Below, piece by piece: positions 46,414 through 59,000 of a stretch of 64,000 nucleotides of DNA (the stretch's first letter is position 1; each line of letters starts with the position of its first letter). Below the pieces are notes generated by a model. It worked only from the letters and a program-made list of their open reading frames with translations. It ran no database searches and was not told the DNA's origin. A program made the translations under genes and the position numbers. The stretch is from Enoplolaimus lenunculus (taxonomy: Eukaryota; Nematoda; Enoplea; Enoplida; Thoracostomopsidae): assembly GCA_030248215.1 (NCBI GenBank), contig JASANG010001493.1, positions 22,604-86,603 on the forward strand. The letters run 5' to 3'.

Positions 46414-47837
46414 TGTAGATGCCTGTTGCAAATATTGCAACCACGTTGACTCTCTCCTGATATCCATCATATATACACTAGCATAGAATCGTGAATGGAA
46501 AACCGGAACCGGAAATCAAAATACTTTGGCGCCAACGTCGGAACTGTAACCTGAGCCGGAAGAAAAAAAAAAAAAAAAATCACAACAGCACAACAAAAAA
46601 AACACCAACCCGAGGAACAAACTACCGTAATACTTATGCTGAATTTGCAAATTTTAACAATTACCGACAGGATGTTATCAAAAAATCATTAAGCATTTTT
46701 TCGAAAAATTTTCAACAAACGCAGTTCTATGAGAATTGTCTTAAGCTTAAAACGAAACTCACTGAATAGCACACCTTGAATAAAAAAAATGTGAACAATT
46801 TTATGCTACCGAAATGTACCGGAACCGCCAACAAAAATCCTAACCGATCCCGGAACCGGATGTATACCGTCGGATGTAGCTGACAAAACGGTATAAAAAA
46901 TTTTATTTAATGCTTAATATACCGGTCGTTTGAAACCGTTTTAATTTAGTTTCAAAGCTAAAAATGTATGCACACGAGCCTTAGGTCCACTTAAGTAGCT
47001 CAATACAACTATACCGCCCGTCAACTTTGAAAAATCGGAAACTCTGTTCAATTTATTTGAACAATTTTTTATAGCAGATTTCAAATCACGAGCGTAGCGT
47101 TTCAAAGCTGTTACGGGATGCTGATTATTAAGATTTGCAGCAAGTGTTTTTTTCTGTTGATGCTGTAGTGTCTTAAGGATTTACACGGTCGCAGTGGAGC
47201 AGTGTAAAAGGTGAGTAGAGCAGACGACGGGAACGAAATGGACGTGCAACAGATAATTTAAACGATGCACGCGAGGATATTTGAGTTTGCAAGTAATTGC
47301 AACTGCGATTACAAAGCAACGCTTTATTGCAGCCGAGAACTGTAGTGCAATATTTTTGCACGAATCACGTATTAGACAAGTGATGTTGCGTTTTTAGTCA
47401 TACAGCGCCTATGATTTTATTTCAAGATGCGTCTATATCAGCGCCGTGGTCAACAGCGGTTTGCTGGAAATATCAACGCGATAGAAACAGTAAATCAAGG
47501 GCGGAGTCAGGACGGTTCCGATTGGCTACGGTTTTCAAATTTGAAATTTGTACGATTTTATCGAACAAAATCCATCAATTTCGCTGTAAATTTAGCGAAT
47601 TGTTTGCCAATTTTTTTTTCCATTTTGAAATAAAATTTCAAAACGTTTTGCGGTCGGTTAAAACCATTTTGAGAGGGGTTGGCTCCAAAAATTTTGTAGG
47701 CAGAGAGGGGTGCGTAATGTAGCTATATGATCTGTAGATGAGTTTCATAATTTTTTTTCGTGGTCTCCTAATAATTGTAAATTTTTTTATTAATATTTCG
47801 CAATCGAAATAAACTCATTTAAACCACGCAAACCCTA

Positions 47838-47936
47838 CACTGGACTCAAAATTATGAGTTCTGATAGTCCTAACTCAGACTGAGTGATTCAATTCATTCT
47901 GAGTTAAAATCAACTCACTGAAATTTGCAGCGTAGC
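47838..47936. mobile_element. Family A MITE, right half only
   Basis: From CTGGACTCAAAATTATGAG to GAAATTTGCAGCG. Confidence 0.75.
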
Positions 47937-48131
47937 AGCTGAATTTTGAACTTTAATTTGAAACATATTAGCTATACAAGGTTACCTAAAGGCAAAGTCT
48001 AACCAAACGCTGGTAATAGTGTTCTTTGTGAAAAGCGCGTAAACGAGTAGGTGAAATCATAGCATCTCAATGAAAGATTAATTTTAAATTAAAATTGTAA
48101 ATTTTGACTTAATTATTTTGATTACAGCTTA

Positions 48132-48324
48132 GACCAATGTTACTTTTAGTGCTGTAACAGTAGATTAAGCGTATTGCTAAGTCTAAGCCTAAAAGTGTTG
48201 CAAAAGCGTATTCTTAAGCCGAAGCCTAAGACTAAGCCTAAGCAACAAAATGTAGTCTAGAATGTAAGCCTACTGTTTTGCATACCCACTAGAAACCGGG
48301 ACGGCTTTAAAAGTAACATGGGCC
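48132..48324. mobile_element. Family D hAT-like MITE, older copy
   Basis: Family-D ends with substitutions; flanks ACAGCTTA and ATAGCTGT only partly match. Confidence 0.8.
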
Positions 48325-48529
48325 ATAGCTGTATTCAAACCAGTTTTTCTACATATATTTACTACTGACGGAAATAAATTGATTCAACCGCTGGCTCCAC
48401 CCTATAGCTTACGTCAATTGAATTTAGAACCGTAGCTGTAGGTGGGGGCAGCGGTTGAAACAATATATTTCAGCTAACATATATTTGCTGCTGACTGAAT
48501 GGTTTCAACCACTGCCTCCCATCCGTCTA

Positions 48530-48701
48530 CACTGTAAAAATGGTGAGTCAATTGACTCTCTCCGAAATAGGCTTTTCGGGACTACACATCGATTTCGCCA
48601 GAGTGAAACGTGTGATTCAGTGAATCGAATTAAACTCTGGCAGAGTTGAATTTTGACTCAGTTTTCGAGAGAGTCAATTTGACTCACCAGTTTTTGCAGA
48701 G
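48530..48701. mobile_element. Family B MITE, partly deleted
   Basis: CACTGTAAAAATGGTGAGTC to CAGTTTTTGCAGAG. Confidence 0.82.
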
Positions 48702-49152
48702 TACACATTTAATTTCAATTCACGTCGTCAGATTGAAATCTGTGAAATTGTTTTGACTTTTCATTTACTCAGTAAAAAATTACAGAAAATCAACAAAACA
48801 GCGACGTCATGAAACAATCGAATACCGACTGTACAGAACAATCGAAACATTTTGAGTAAAAACAATCCGTTAACCACAATAAAATCAGTGTTTAAAATAT
48901 TTACAAATTTGTGTCACTTTGTTTTTTTTTAAAAAGTAAACTTTATCCATTATTGACTGTTATAAAACGAGTCTTTAAACTGCAAACGGTTCACACTCCT
49001 TCAATAGTCTAAATAATCCAATACCCACGCTGTTTAGTACTATTAACGTCGCCTTCAAAAAGTTACAATTCCGTTTGCGAAAAACAACGTTTTCCGTTTA
49101 CTGATTTCACCGCTAGGTGCTTGCGAACAATTACCCGGTAATCACACAGAAT

Positions 49153-49366
49153 GGCCCATGTATAGAACAGGGCCGGATCGTTTTCCGGAGGGGCTATAGC
49201 TATAATAGAGTCAGTTTAAGCTGTAGACTAATTTTTTTGCTTTAGGCCTATGCTTTCGGCTTAGGATTAGGCTTATAGGACTAGGCTCATCCATACTCTT
49301 AGGCTTTAGGCTTAGGCTTAGGAATATGCTTATACCACTGTTCCGGCCCTGTTCTATACATATTCC
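49153..49366. mobile_element. Family C hAT-like MITE
   Basis: Starts GGCCCATGTATAGAACAGG, right end CTGTTCTATACATATTCC; flanks CACAGAAT and ATTAGAAT share the last five bases; TTAGGC core in the plus orientation. Confidence 0.85.
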
Positions 49367-51067
49367 ATTAGAATTATCGCCCTTGTGTCGTTTGTCTTCA
49401 GAGACTTATTGGATAATTGTGTAACTTAGATGTTTATGTCATTAAATTTAGTGTGGTTTTCTGTGAATACTTGTTTGGAAAAATGAATATCCAAAATTGG
49501 AATATAGAATATTTATAATAAAGGCGACGTTTAATATCAAGAGTGAATGATGTATACTTCAGCAGGAATATGCAACTGGGTACAACTTGTGTGGGAACGA
49601 GTGTACTCGGCACGCGTTGCGTTATTCGACTCACACGCCTGTCATTAAGCATACTCTTTAACTTAATCCTTAGCTAAAGCTTGAGCGTAGAATGAGCTTG
49701 TAAGCTTAAGCCTAAGCCGCGAAAAATGGATAGTTTAAAGATTAAACTTACCCTTGCAATTCCGTAGAAAAACGTTTCGACCCTGATATTTACAATTGGC
49801 CAACCTTAGTATCGATAACGCATAAGTACATATTATACAGTTTAAAAACATTTTAAATGCATCCACAAAGTATTGTTATCAAAAGCCAATCAGCTATTCT
49901 GGCCAATTACTAATTCGCCTAATCCACTCTGCTATTTTGTGTAATAGCAGTTTTACCTCTGCTAAACTACTATTAAGCTTGTTGACCAATCGGATTTATA
50001 ATAATTTGGTCAGTCGCAATACGGATAACCATTTAGCGTTCGTTTTACATCACTGTTGTTCAGCGATATTTCACAATTGCCATTTCACGTTATGTCAATC
50101 TGGTATTTGCTCAGAATAGCGAATTAGCTTAGGCCAATTGGTGTGAATAGCAGATTGGTTTAAGACATTAATAAACACCGAAAATTATTTACCTGAAATT
50201 AAACACATTTGTAAAAATTGCCGAAAACAGGTTATCACTGACATTTAATGTTTCAAATTTACTAAAAAAGCTGTTACGAGAGAATTAGGTATTATTGTAA
50301 TTTAAGAAAATAATTGTTAAAAAATGCAATTATGTGACACAATGTTGAATTCACCACAAAGATATTTCGCTTAATAAACAGGGTGTAAAAGGAATAGTAA
50401 AAATAACGGAAACGAAAAACAGATATTGAAGTATAAAAGTTTCAAAAATGTTTTTATATTTTTCTTCCGACACAATAGAGACGTGAATAAATTCACTGAT
50501 CTTTCAAAGATTTTAAACAAAAACGGCAGATGCGTCGAAACTTTTGCTTGGGTTTAGGCTTACAAATACGCTTACACTACTGATCCGCCCCTGTCCTCTA
50601 TACATTTGTCGCACACTTGCAACATTAAAATTTGAAATTTGACAAATATCAAATTTTTTAATTCATTTCAGAAAATGAGAAATTTAATAAAATTTCTCAT
50701 TTTCGTTCGACTGACGACAAAAATACGCTGCCACAGAAATCAAATTTGACAAAGTTACGCTCCAACCGACTAAATTGATTTTCACCGTTAATTAAAGTGT
50801 TTTCAAAATACAAACGCTAAAATATAAATCTTGAAATAAATAATTTTTCACTTAAGCAAATTTCTAGACACCATTAAGCAGATTCATTTGAACGTTTGAG
50901 CTTTGGAAAACATAAATACACAAGTGCGACGTAAACTTATTACTGATTTATCGCATAATAGTTTGCTTCAGAAGTACAGACATATTAAAAATTTCAAAAT
51001 CTGACCATTTTGCCAAATATATTCGGCGGGATTCGAAATCATGGTACAGATAAATTTTTACACGGAA

Positions 51068-51514
51068 TTTACGCAATTGCAGTTTCCTGCTTGCTTCAAT
51101 CACCAAACAGTGATAGATGCTGCCTTTTTCGGCTGAATAAAATCCGCACTGTGAATTCCAGTGAGTTGATTTTAAGTCAGAATTTACGCAATTGCAGTTT
51201 CTTGCTTGCTTCAATTACCAAACAGTGATAGATGCTGCCTTTTTCTGCTGAATAAAATCCGAACTGTAAATTCCAATCAGTTGATTTTAACACGGAATGA
51301 GTTCAATCCACTCAGAAGTGTGAGCTCTGAATTAGGTCTTTCAGAACTCAGAAACCTAAATTGAGCGAACATATTCTGAGTTAGCTAACGAACTCACTCG
51401 AAATTAAATCAACTCTCAAAGCGAGTTCATGTTTAGCATTTTAAACTCAAAAGTAACCAGAAATGACTAATTCGCTGTCTAAGTTGATTAATCAACTCGC
51501 CGAAATTTACAGTG
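51068..51514. mobile_element. Family A MITE plus a 116-bp duplication covering its left end
   Basis: A block containing TTACGCAATTGCAGTTTC and the first bases of the MITE occurs at 51068-51183 and again at 51184-51300; the complete element continues to 51514. Confidence 0.82.
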
Positions 51515-51866
51515 AGCAAACCGTCAAATTATAAACACAAAAACACAAAAAATATTAATAAAACAAATTATTAAGTTTACTAAAAACAAAATGAAGTACT
51601 CGATTAATAATGTTTCTAAATATAAAATCAGCAAAGCTTAAAAGGTTCCGCATTAGCTGACGCAAGTAATTTTGTAATTAATCTTTTTATTGAATAAAAA
51701 ATGCACCAGGAACATCGACATTTTGTGTCAGAAAAAAGAACAACTTTTTCGAAAAAATTATCTTTTTGTAAAACACAAAAATGACTTAATTTATTAGTGA
51801 AATGTTTTTTATTCAATTGTGTCTATTTTGGACGCAAATTAATTCAAGAAACAAAATTGACAACTA

Positions 51867-52177
51867 CACTGTAAATTTCAGCGAGTTGATTTTAACTCAG
51901 AATGAGTCGAATCACTCAGTCTTAGTTTGGACTATCAGAACTCAGAATTTTGAGTTGATTTAATTCATTCTGAGTTAATTAATCAATTTACCCAGAGTTA
52001 ACTCAACTACAGAGCGAAAATCAACTCAACTGAGAGTGAATTAATGTTTACTGATATTACTCAACTCAGAGCGAAAATCAACTCAACTGAGAGTGAATTA
52101 ATGTTTACTGATATCAACTCAGAAATAACCAACTCGCTAGCTGAATTAATTAATCAACTCTATTGGAATTTACAGTG
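51867..52177. mobile_element. Family A MITE with an internal duplication
   Basis: TA-flanked complete copy; about 52 bp (GCGAAAATCAACTCAACTGA and neighbours) is present twice around 52010-52110. Confidence 0.88.
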
Positions 52178-52504
52178 TATGTTTTGAAACGCTATAAAAT
52201 AGCAAGAGTGCATGATAGAAGAGTGTGTATCTCTTGTTATTTAGGTCTTTCTGAACTCTGAATCCAGAATTGATTGAACTCATTCTAAATTAATCAACTC
52301 AACCAGAATTAAATCACCTCAGAATGAGTTAATGTTTACTGTTATATATAAATAACCAGAAATATTCCTATCTTTGATTTTTGTGTTAAGTGCGCTTCCT
52401 ATTGTGCACGTTTTAGGTACAAGGGCAATATGCATAAACTCTGTACGTATGACACGTATTGTGCTTGAAGATAAAGTGGTATACCGTATATTACAAATTA
52501 AATT

Positions 52505-52752
52505 ACACTGTAAATTTCAATGAGTTGCTTAATCATGAAAGTTAGTTATTCCTGAGTTAATAACAGTAAACCTTAACTCTACTCCGAATTGAGTTGATTA
52601 CGTCTCTGAGATCAGTTGATTCCGGGTGAGTTGACTAATTAAATCACAGTGAGTTTTATTGACTCAGAATTCTGAGTTCTGAAAGTCCTAACTCACAGAC
52701 TGAGTGATCCTATTCATTCACAGTTAAAATCAACTCACTCAGATTTACAGTG
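52505..52752. mobile_element. Family A MITE
   Basis: Complete copy with TA on both sides. Confidence 0.88.
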
Positions 52753-52771
52753 TAAAAACGGACTGCAGGTA

Positions 52772-52862
52772 TCATTGTGGCGCAGTTAATTTTGGTTTGC
52801 TAGTGGCTTAATGGGTTGGTTTGCGACCCAGTGTAGGTTCGTTTCAATCTCCGGGCAACGTC
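52772..52862 (+). repeat. tRNA-like stretch (possible SINE head)
   Basis: TGGCGCAGTTAATTTTGG resembles box A and GGTTCGTTTCAATCTCC box B, about 55 bp apart. Not a plausible functional tRNA. Confidence 0.4.
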
Positions 52863-53361
52863 GATAAATAGGAGTAATTCCACAGTTGCGAATCCTTTAC
52901 ATGAGCCGAAATAAAACAGCAAATGCGGGTTTTTAAAGTTGAAATTTAAATTTGAAATATTCGCGGTTCGAATAAAAAGCTTCGTCAAATGTTGACATCC
53001 GGTACCGGTATTTTAACTTGCCGGATATTTTTTAAAAACTTCAAAAAATTTACACCGTCATTCGTATTTATGCCAACAGCATCGAACTGATTGACTTACT
53101 TTTTTCTGTCACACATGTAATGAAAATGTTTGCATGTGACCGTGTACATTCACAATCTTTACTGGGTTGCAATAACGTTGGAAAACCAAATATAGACGAC
53201 GAGTGTTATTCTAGGGTCGTAACAGTATACATATCAAAGCATATTCCTATTATTCCTAAAGCTAAGCCTACACTTCAGCGCAAAAAGGTATCTATAACTA
53301 AGCCTAAAGTCTAAGCGAAAACAATAGCCTTATAAGCTATTCAGGTTAATTACTGGGTCAG

Positions 53362-53778
53362 TCGGGTCACGTTTTGTCACATGTTGATTCGACATCGGCA
53401 TAAATTCTTGTTACCGTTATAAGAAACGGTCAGACAAGCTCAAATATCTTTTGATATTGCTATACAAAACACGGGTACACAGGTTATCTCAACATACAAG
53501 TGTTCGAATGTCACGTGACACAATCAGACGTATTGGTGAATGAATATCAAATGATATTTCGCCATACACAAACCTAGTTTTGTAAATGACACAGTAGACA
53601 TTTTTAAAATGATCATATGTTATTGACAGACAATATAGGGAATATCGTATGATATTGAAACACAAAACGTGACCGATACGTGAGTTATCAGACAACCACG
53701 GTTTTTGGAATATCATATTAGGTTACATCGCAGACAAAATGTTACCCAATATATAGAACGTGACAAAACGTGACCCAA
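53362..53778. mobile_element. TIR element, GGGTCACGTTTTGTCAC ends
   Basis: 17-bp inverted ends GGGTCACGTTTTGTCAC / GTGACAAAACGTGACCC, about 417 bp, AT-rich interior with ATATCAAATGATATT. Confidence 0.82.
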
Positions 53779-54327
53779 CTGCACGATTTATAACGTGAAC
53801 CCCGCATTAATCCTATCCAGCTCGGTCTCGGTCAACTTTTTCAAAACCGCCGACAAGGAGACTCCAGAAATCGAGACTTATCAAGTACCGAGACTTGCAA
53901 ACACTCAAAGTGTTAAAAATGCATCGGCGTCAGATGTTAAACTTTGTCACGTAAGCACTTTGGTTACCTTAAGCCACGGAAGGAAGAATTGTAAGCTACA
54001 ATATGGTTATCTAATCAAAATTAAGCACCAGATTTCGACAAGCGCATCGTTTCCGGGGCAAACCGGAAACAAACACGTTAACGGATAGTGATCAAAATAA
54101 CGGAAACGGAAAATGAATAGATATCGCCTGTAATGTTTTATTTTTAAGCAAACAAAATTAACGCACGCAATTGTTACTCGACCTTTCTAAAGTCTTAAAG
54201 AAAAAATAGCGGATGCACCGAAATTTTCACAATTTTTGATAAACTTCAATATTTGATTTTCATATCGTACAATTTCAGAATATTTGTAATGAAAAAAGTG
54301 TGATATATACATATATATTCGTTAGTC

Positions 54328-54570
54328 GGCCCATGAATAGAACAAGGCCGGATCGTTTTCCGGCGGGGTTATAATAGAGTCAGTTTAAGCTTTAGACTAC
54401 TTTTTTGCTTAGGCTTAGGCTTAGGCTTAGGCTTACGCTTCGGTTTATGAATATGCTCATTCATACGCTTAGGCTTAGGCTTAGGTTTAAGACTAGGCTC
54501 ATCCATACGCTTAGTCTTAGGCTTAGGAATATACTTATACTACTGTTCCGGCCCTGTTCTATACATGGGC
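54328..54570. mobile_element. Family C hAT-like MITE
   Basis: Starts GGCCCATGAATAGAACAAGG and ends GTTCTATACATGGGC, with a TTAGGC-rich core. Confidence 0.83.
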
Positions 54571-55064
54571 GTATATATATCCGAGTAAAATACAGCACGA
54601 CGACCGACAGCGTCGGGCGTCATCAAAAGTATATCTCACCCCTCTAAGGGTGGTGCTATGCTTATCTGCCGTGCCGTCCGGCGCCGTACGTCAAAATATT
54701 TTTGTGGACAAAATGATATGCAGCACCACGCGTCAAAGCTGTGGTCCAGTGCCGGTCACCGGACGACGCCGTCCAATCATTTTGTTTAGTTTACTCTTTA
54801 TCATTACGGATGTGGCGTCCGGCGTTGTACATCAAATGCTTTACGTCTGTCGTATTTTGCAGGCAATTTTGTAGTACAAATGTGCAACTTTGCTGACTTT
54901 ACATTGATTGCAGAGTGCAGTGTTTCGTAGAAATTGCTAATATTTATTCAGCATACTTGTTTCGGTCAGGATGACAACAATTAACCGTCAGTAACGTCCC
55001 GGGTGCCAGTTAAGGTGGAAACCGGGACTTCAAACGTTTTAACTAAGCAGCTGGAAAAGCGGGT

Positions 55065-55150
55065 TACGGGTGGTTTCGAAACAGCGACCTTTTGTGGGAC
55101 GGGTAGACGCTGGTACGTCTGCGCCACGCAGTCCGCCTCTCCAACTACCT
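55065..55150 (-). repeat. tRNA-like stretch (possible SINE head)
   Basis: On the minus strand CGTGGCGCAGACGTACCAG (box-A-like) precedes GTTTCGAAACC (box-B-like). Confidence 0.4.
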
Positions 55151-55413
55151 TATTCGTCGACTGTATATGTCGACCGTATGCTGTCGGCAAGCATACTGTA
55201 CAATCTGCATTACATATATTGCATATGCGCAAGGACAGGCATGTCTTCCATGCTTACACCTGGGCTCCTGGCACCGTATAGAAGAATAGAATTTCTATTC
55301 GTTTCTGTAACTCACCAACTGGTGAAAGGTGTTACATACACTTGAGTATAAAGGCTGTTGATACAGTGGAAGATTCATAAATTTCTGATGGAAGCCCGTG
55401 TGGTATACGTAAT

Positions 55414-55600
55414 GGCCCATGTAAAGATCAGGGGCGGAACGTTTTTCTGTGGGACTAAAAAAGAGTAAGCTTAAGCTTTTGACTAATTTTTTTGTTCGGC
55501 TTTGGCATAGGCTTAGGCTTAGGAATATGCTCATTCTTACTCTTACGCTTACACTTAGGTTTAGGCTTAGGCTTAGGAATATGCTTGCATAATAGTGACA
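55414..55600. mobile_element. Family C-type MITE, right end missing
   Basis: GGCCCATGTAAAGATCAGGG start and TTAGGC core; right inverted end not found. Confidence 0.7.
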
Positions 55601-55825
55601 AAGCCTTGCGAGCGAAACAAGCCACAAACCATACTCCAGTACAATATTTTGGCGTTGATCCCTGTTGGCGGCATGCCGGACGGCCGAAGTTGGAACCCCT
55701 TAAATTGGCCAGGGCCAAAAAATGCAGGGCCTTTTACCCAACAACAAAAGTGGTCAGCTTTTTTAAGATTCTTCTCAATCAGTTTTCAGAAGTATAAACT
55801 TAATCGTAATTGATAGTTAAAAACT

Positions 55826-56034
55826 ATGCTCCTAGGTTTATTATTGACAGCCGCAACTCTTATCGCACTCCGGTACGCAATTATACTTGCACTCCGGATT
55901 GTAAACTTCTCTTTCAGTCCATTATGGTCAATTCCGGCCATGAAAAAAGAGCCTTTTTGGAAGTTATTTTGGTTCGGATGCGAGAGACGATCCAACCCTG
56001 ATCTGTGTTTGATCCAATTTATGAAACGCCACAT
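55826..56034 (+). CDS. P450 exon 1: signal anchor
   Basis: ATG opens MLLGLLLTAATLIALRYAII, a membrane anchor, then PLWSIPAMKKEPFWKLFWFG in the place of the Pro-rich hinge, and LCLIQFMKRH before donor GTAAGTC (phase 2). Confidence 0.75.
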
Positions 56035-59000
56035 GTAAGTCAATAAACTTAAGATATTATCTGTGAATCCTACAAAGCAAAATAATGACGAGGCAAATTG
56101 ACTCCCTCTGAAATAGGCTCTACGGGACTACACAAACTAAGCCAAATTGGACTCCGCCAGAGTCAAACGTGCGACTAAGTGAGTCGAATTTGACTCTGGC
56201 GGAGTCGAATTTGACTCGGTTTTTGTAGACAAGCCTAAGCCTAAGCATAAGATTGAGCATAATCCTAAGCTTAAGCCTAAGCGTGACAATGAGCATATTC
56301 TTAAGCCTAATTAGTGTAATAACAGTTAAGTTAATTCGATTTTTAACAAGGCATAGGGGATGGGGCAAAGACTCCCCTGGTTGCAACATGGTATATATAT
56401 CGGGGTGCCAATAGGAACTTAATTTTGCAGAAACAGGAACAGGAAAATGACTTGAATTTCTTTGCAGAAACCGGAACAGGAACAGGAACCGGAATTTGAA
56501 ACAATATTCATTACAGAATTACTGTTGGCCATTTTATGAAAAAGCCAAAAAAGGACTTAAACGAATTTTCAGCTATTTTATTAATATCAAGTTTTGCGAA
56601 AACACAACAGAAACAGTTTATTAACAAAATTGAAATATTAATTAGTAAAAAACACTCTTGTCGAAATAACAATTTTTTAAAGACACTTTCTAATGTTTAA
56701 ACGATTAGGCATAATTTGCCACAAAACCGTAAAAATTCCGGTTCCTGCATTTTTAATGCAGGAACAGGAACAGGAATTAAGTTCTTGCAGGAGTTTCGGT
56801 CGTAGCAGGAATTCCGATTGAACCCTGATATATAAGTGAAATTTTTTCTGAAACAGACAAAAATTCTTCTGTACACTGCAAAAAATGGTAAGTCAAATTG
56901 ACTCTCTCCGAAATGGGCATTTCCTGACACACAAACTGATTCAAAATTCGACTCAGCTAGTGTCAAATAATTTGACTCTGTTGGAGTCGAATTTTGACTC
57001 ACTTTGTGTAGTCAGGAAAAGCCTATTTCGGCGAGAGTCAATTTGACTCACCATTTATTACAGTGTAGCCACAATTATTTCTGTCAATCTTTAAGCCTAT
57101 TTCGGCGAGAGTCAATTTGACTCACCATTTATTACAGTGTAGCCACAATTATTTCTGTCAATCTTTAGTGGTCTATTAAACAGTTGGTCTAATGTTGGCA
57201 CTTAAAATTTATTACCTTCAATTGAAATTTTGCTAAATCCATCCAAGCCGGTAAGTTTGAATCTTTTGGACCCCTGTTTGACTATCATGGACCTGCGCTA
57301 GTCTGCACATTGAAAATTCCAGTGAACAGATTTTAACTCAGAACAGCGTTGAATAGACTTAGAAGCTTGAGCTCTGAATTAAGCCTTTCAGAACTCAAAA
57401 TTGTGGATTGATTGATCTTATTCTGAGTTAATTAATGAACTCAGACGGAATTAAATCAGCTCAGAGTGAGTTAATATTTACTGTTATTAACTAAAAAATA
57501 ACCAGAAATAAACAAATTCTCTCTGTGATTTGATTACTCAACTCATTCGAATTTACTGTGGGGGTAAAACTCGATAAACTGAAGAGAAATTTTGTGGACG
57601 TGAAAAATCGTTTCAAGGATCATTCAAGTTTTATAAGTCCGAAACCGGGATTTGAAAAAATTGGCCCTCGTCCGGACGAAACGTTTTTCTGTGGGACTGC
57701 AATGTTGTAAACTTAGGTTTTAGACTATTTTTTGCTTAGGCTTAGAGGCTTAGGTATATGGTCATTTTACACTTTTAGGCTTAAAAATATGCTTATACTA
57801 CTGTTCCGCCCCTGTTCGTTACATGACCAAAAAATTTTTTAGGCCGTCACCAAAGTTTTATTTAGTTGTCCATCGCCTCTGGGTGATGTCTGCTACAACG
57901 TGCGACGTCGGAATCGTCAAGCGCGTCTTAGTCGAAAATGCGTCAGTTTGGTCCGGCAAAGATACTCACGTGCCGTGGGCAGGGAAACTATTCTTGGGTC
58001 ACTCGAGTATGATTCTGAATCATGGCGAATGCCACAAACGGCATCGTTCAATCGTGTCCCCCAGCTTTAAATCGTCGGTTTTGAAGTAAATTTAAAAATA
58101 AACTCAAACTTGGAACCAGAGCAGGGCCACAGGCAGCTCATTTTGCTAGCGGTGGGGGCTAAAACATTTTTCAACTCTCACATACAATAGTTTTCAAAGA
58201 CTTACATGCAAAGTTGAAAATTTTCCAGGGGGGGCCAAAATTTATACAGGGGGCTGAGTCTCCCTGTCGTGCCTTGGCTCCGGACCCGAAGCCTACGGAA
58301 ACCGAAGACTTTCTTCGTATTGTACCCTGACTTTCAGGGCAGTCTTTGTGAAGTCGTCTTTCAGCCTTTGATTCGGGCTCGTAGCCAGTTCACCTTGCTT
58401 TGGGGGCTGATAATTTTCCAGGAAGGGCAACCAAGGGTTTTCAATGAGTTACAAGCAAGATGAAAAATTCTCCAGGGGGGACTAAATTTTTCCAGGGGTT
58501 CTGACTGAGACCCCTGCCCCCCCCTTGGCTACGGGCCCGGATTGATTACTACCCCTAATGAAGAAAAAATTAGAAATTGATGATTTGGTTAAATAACTAA
58601 ATATTTTGCAGTGACATATAAACGTTCAGTTGAACTTCCCGTCAAAAAGTTAGGATGAACTTTAATATTTTAGGCTTTATTTGCCGACAATACAACGTTC
58701 AGTGTTCAATTTATTGGCTTTTTGGTCTCAGCCTATGAAAAATTCAGTATCCGACCGAGGTGTTATTAATATTCACTACGATATTAGTCAAATGGCATTC
58801 GATATAATAATAGAAATTACGTTGGGATTGCGTAATAATTCGTTCGAAACGTCTACAGAGGTATACCTTACATACTTGTTTTTTTTACTTCTCTAAGCAG
58901 TAGGGTTCCTGTACACCAGGGTGAAACTGGACGTCTGCATCCGGTTCCAACTGAAACAAACTTGTCCTGTTGTTCCGGTACAATTGTTATCAGCAGCACC

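Larger units (their letters stand above)
43693..55825. other. Intergenic region between divergent genes
   Basis: About 12 kb upstream of both the Cys-rich gene and the P450. Filled with repeat families A-F and I-like pieces. Short open frames look random. A promoter for each gene is expected here but no clear element was recognised. Confidence 0.65.

Noticed and set aside
46491-46769. Lys-rich open frame with a poly-A run
   Set aside because: Starts in a family-F repeat remnant; low complexity and no splice or family support.
53795-54088. 97-codon open frame in the intergenic region
   Set aside because: Unrelated to any family I recognise and followed by repeat sequence; likely chance.
55003-55345. 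Overlapping open frames on both strands
   Set aside because: Coincide with a tRNA-like repeat stretch; no conserved protein features.
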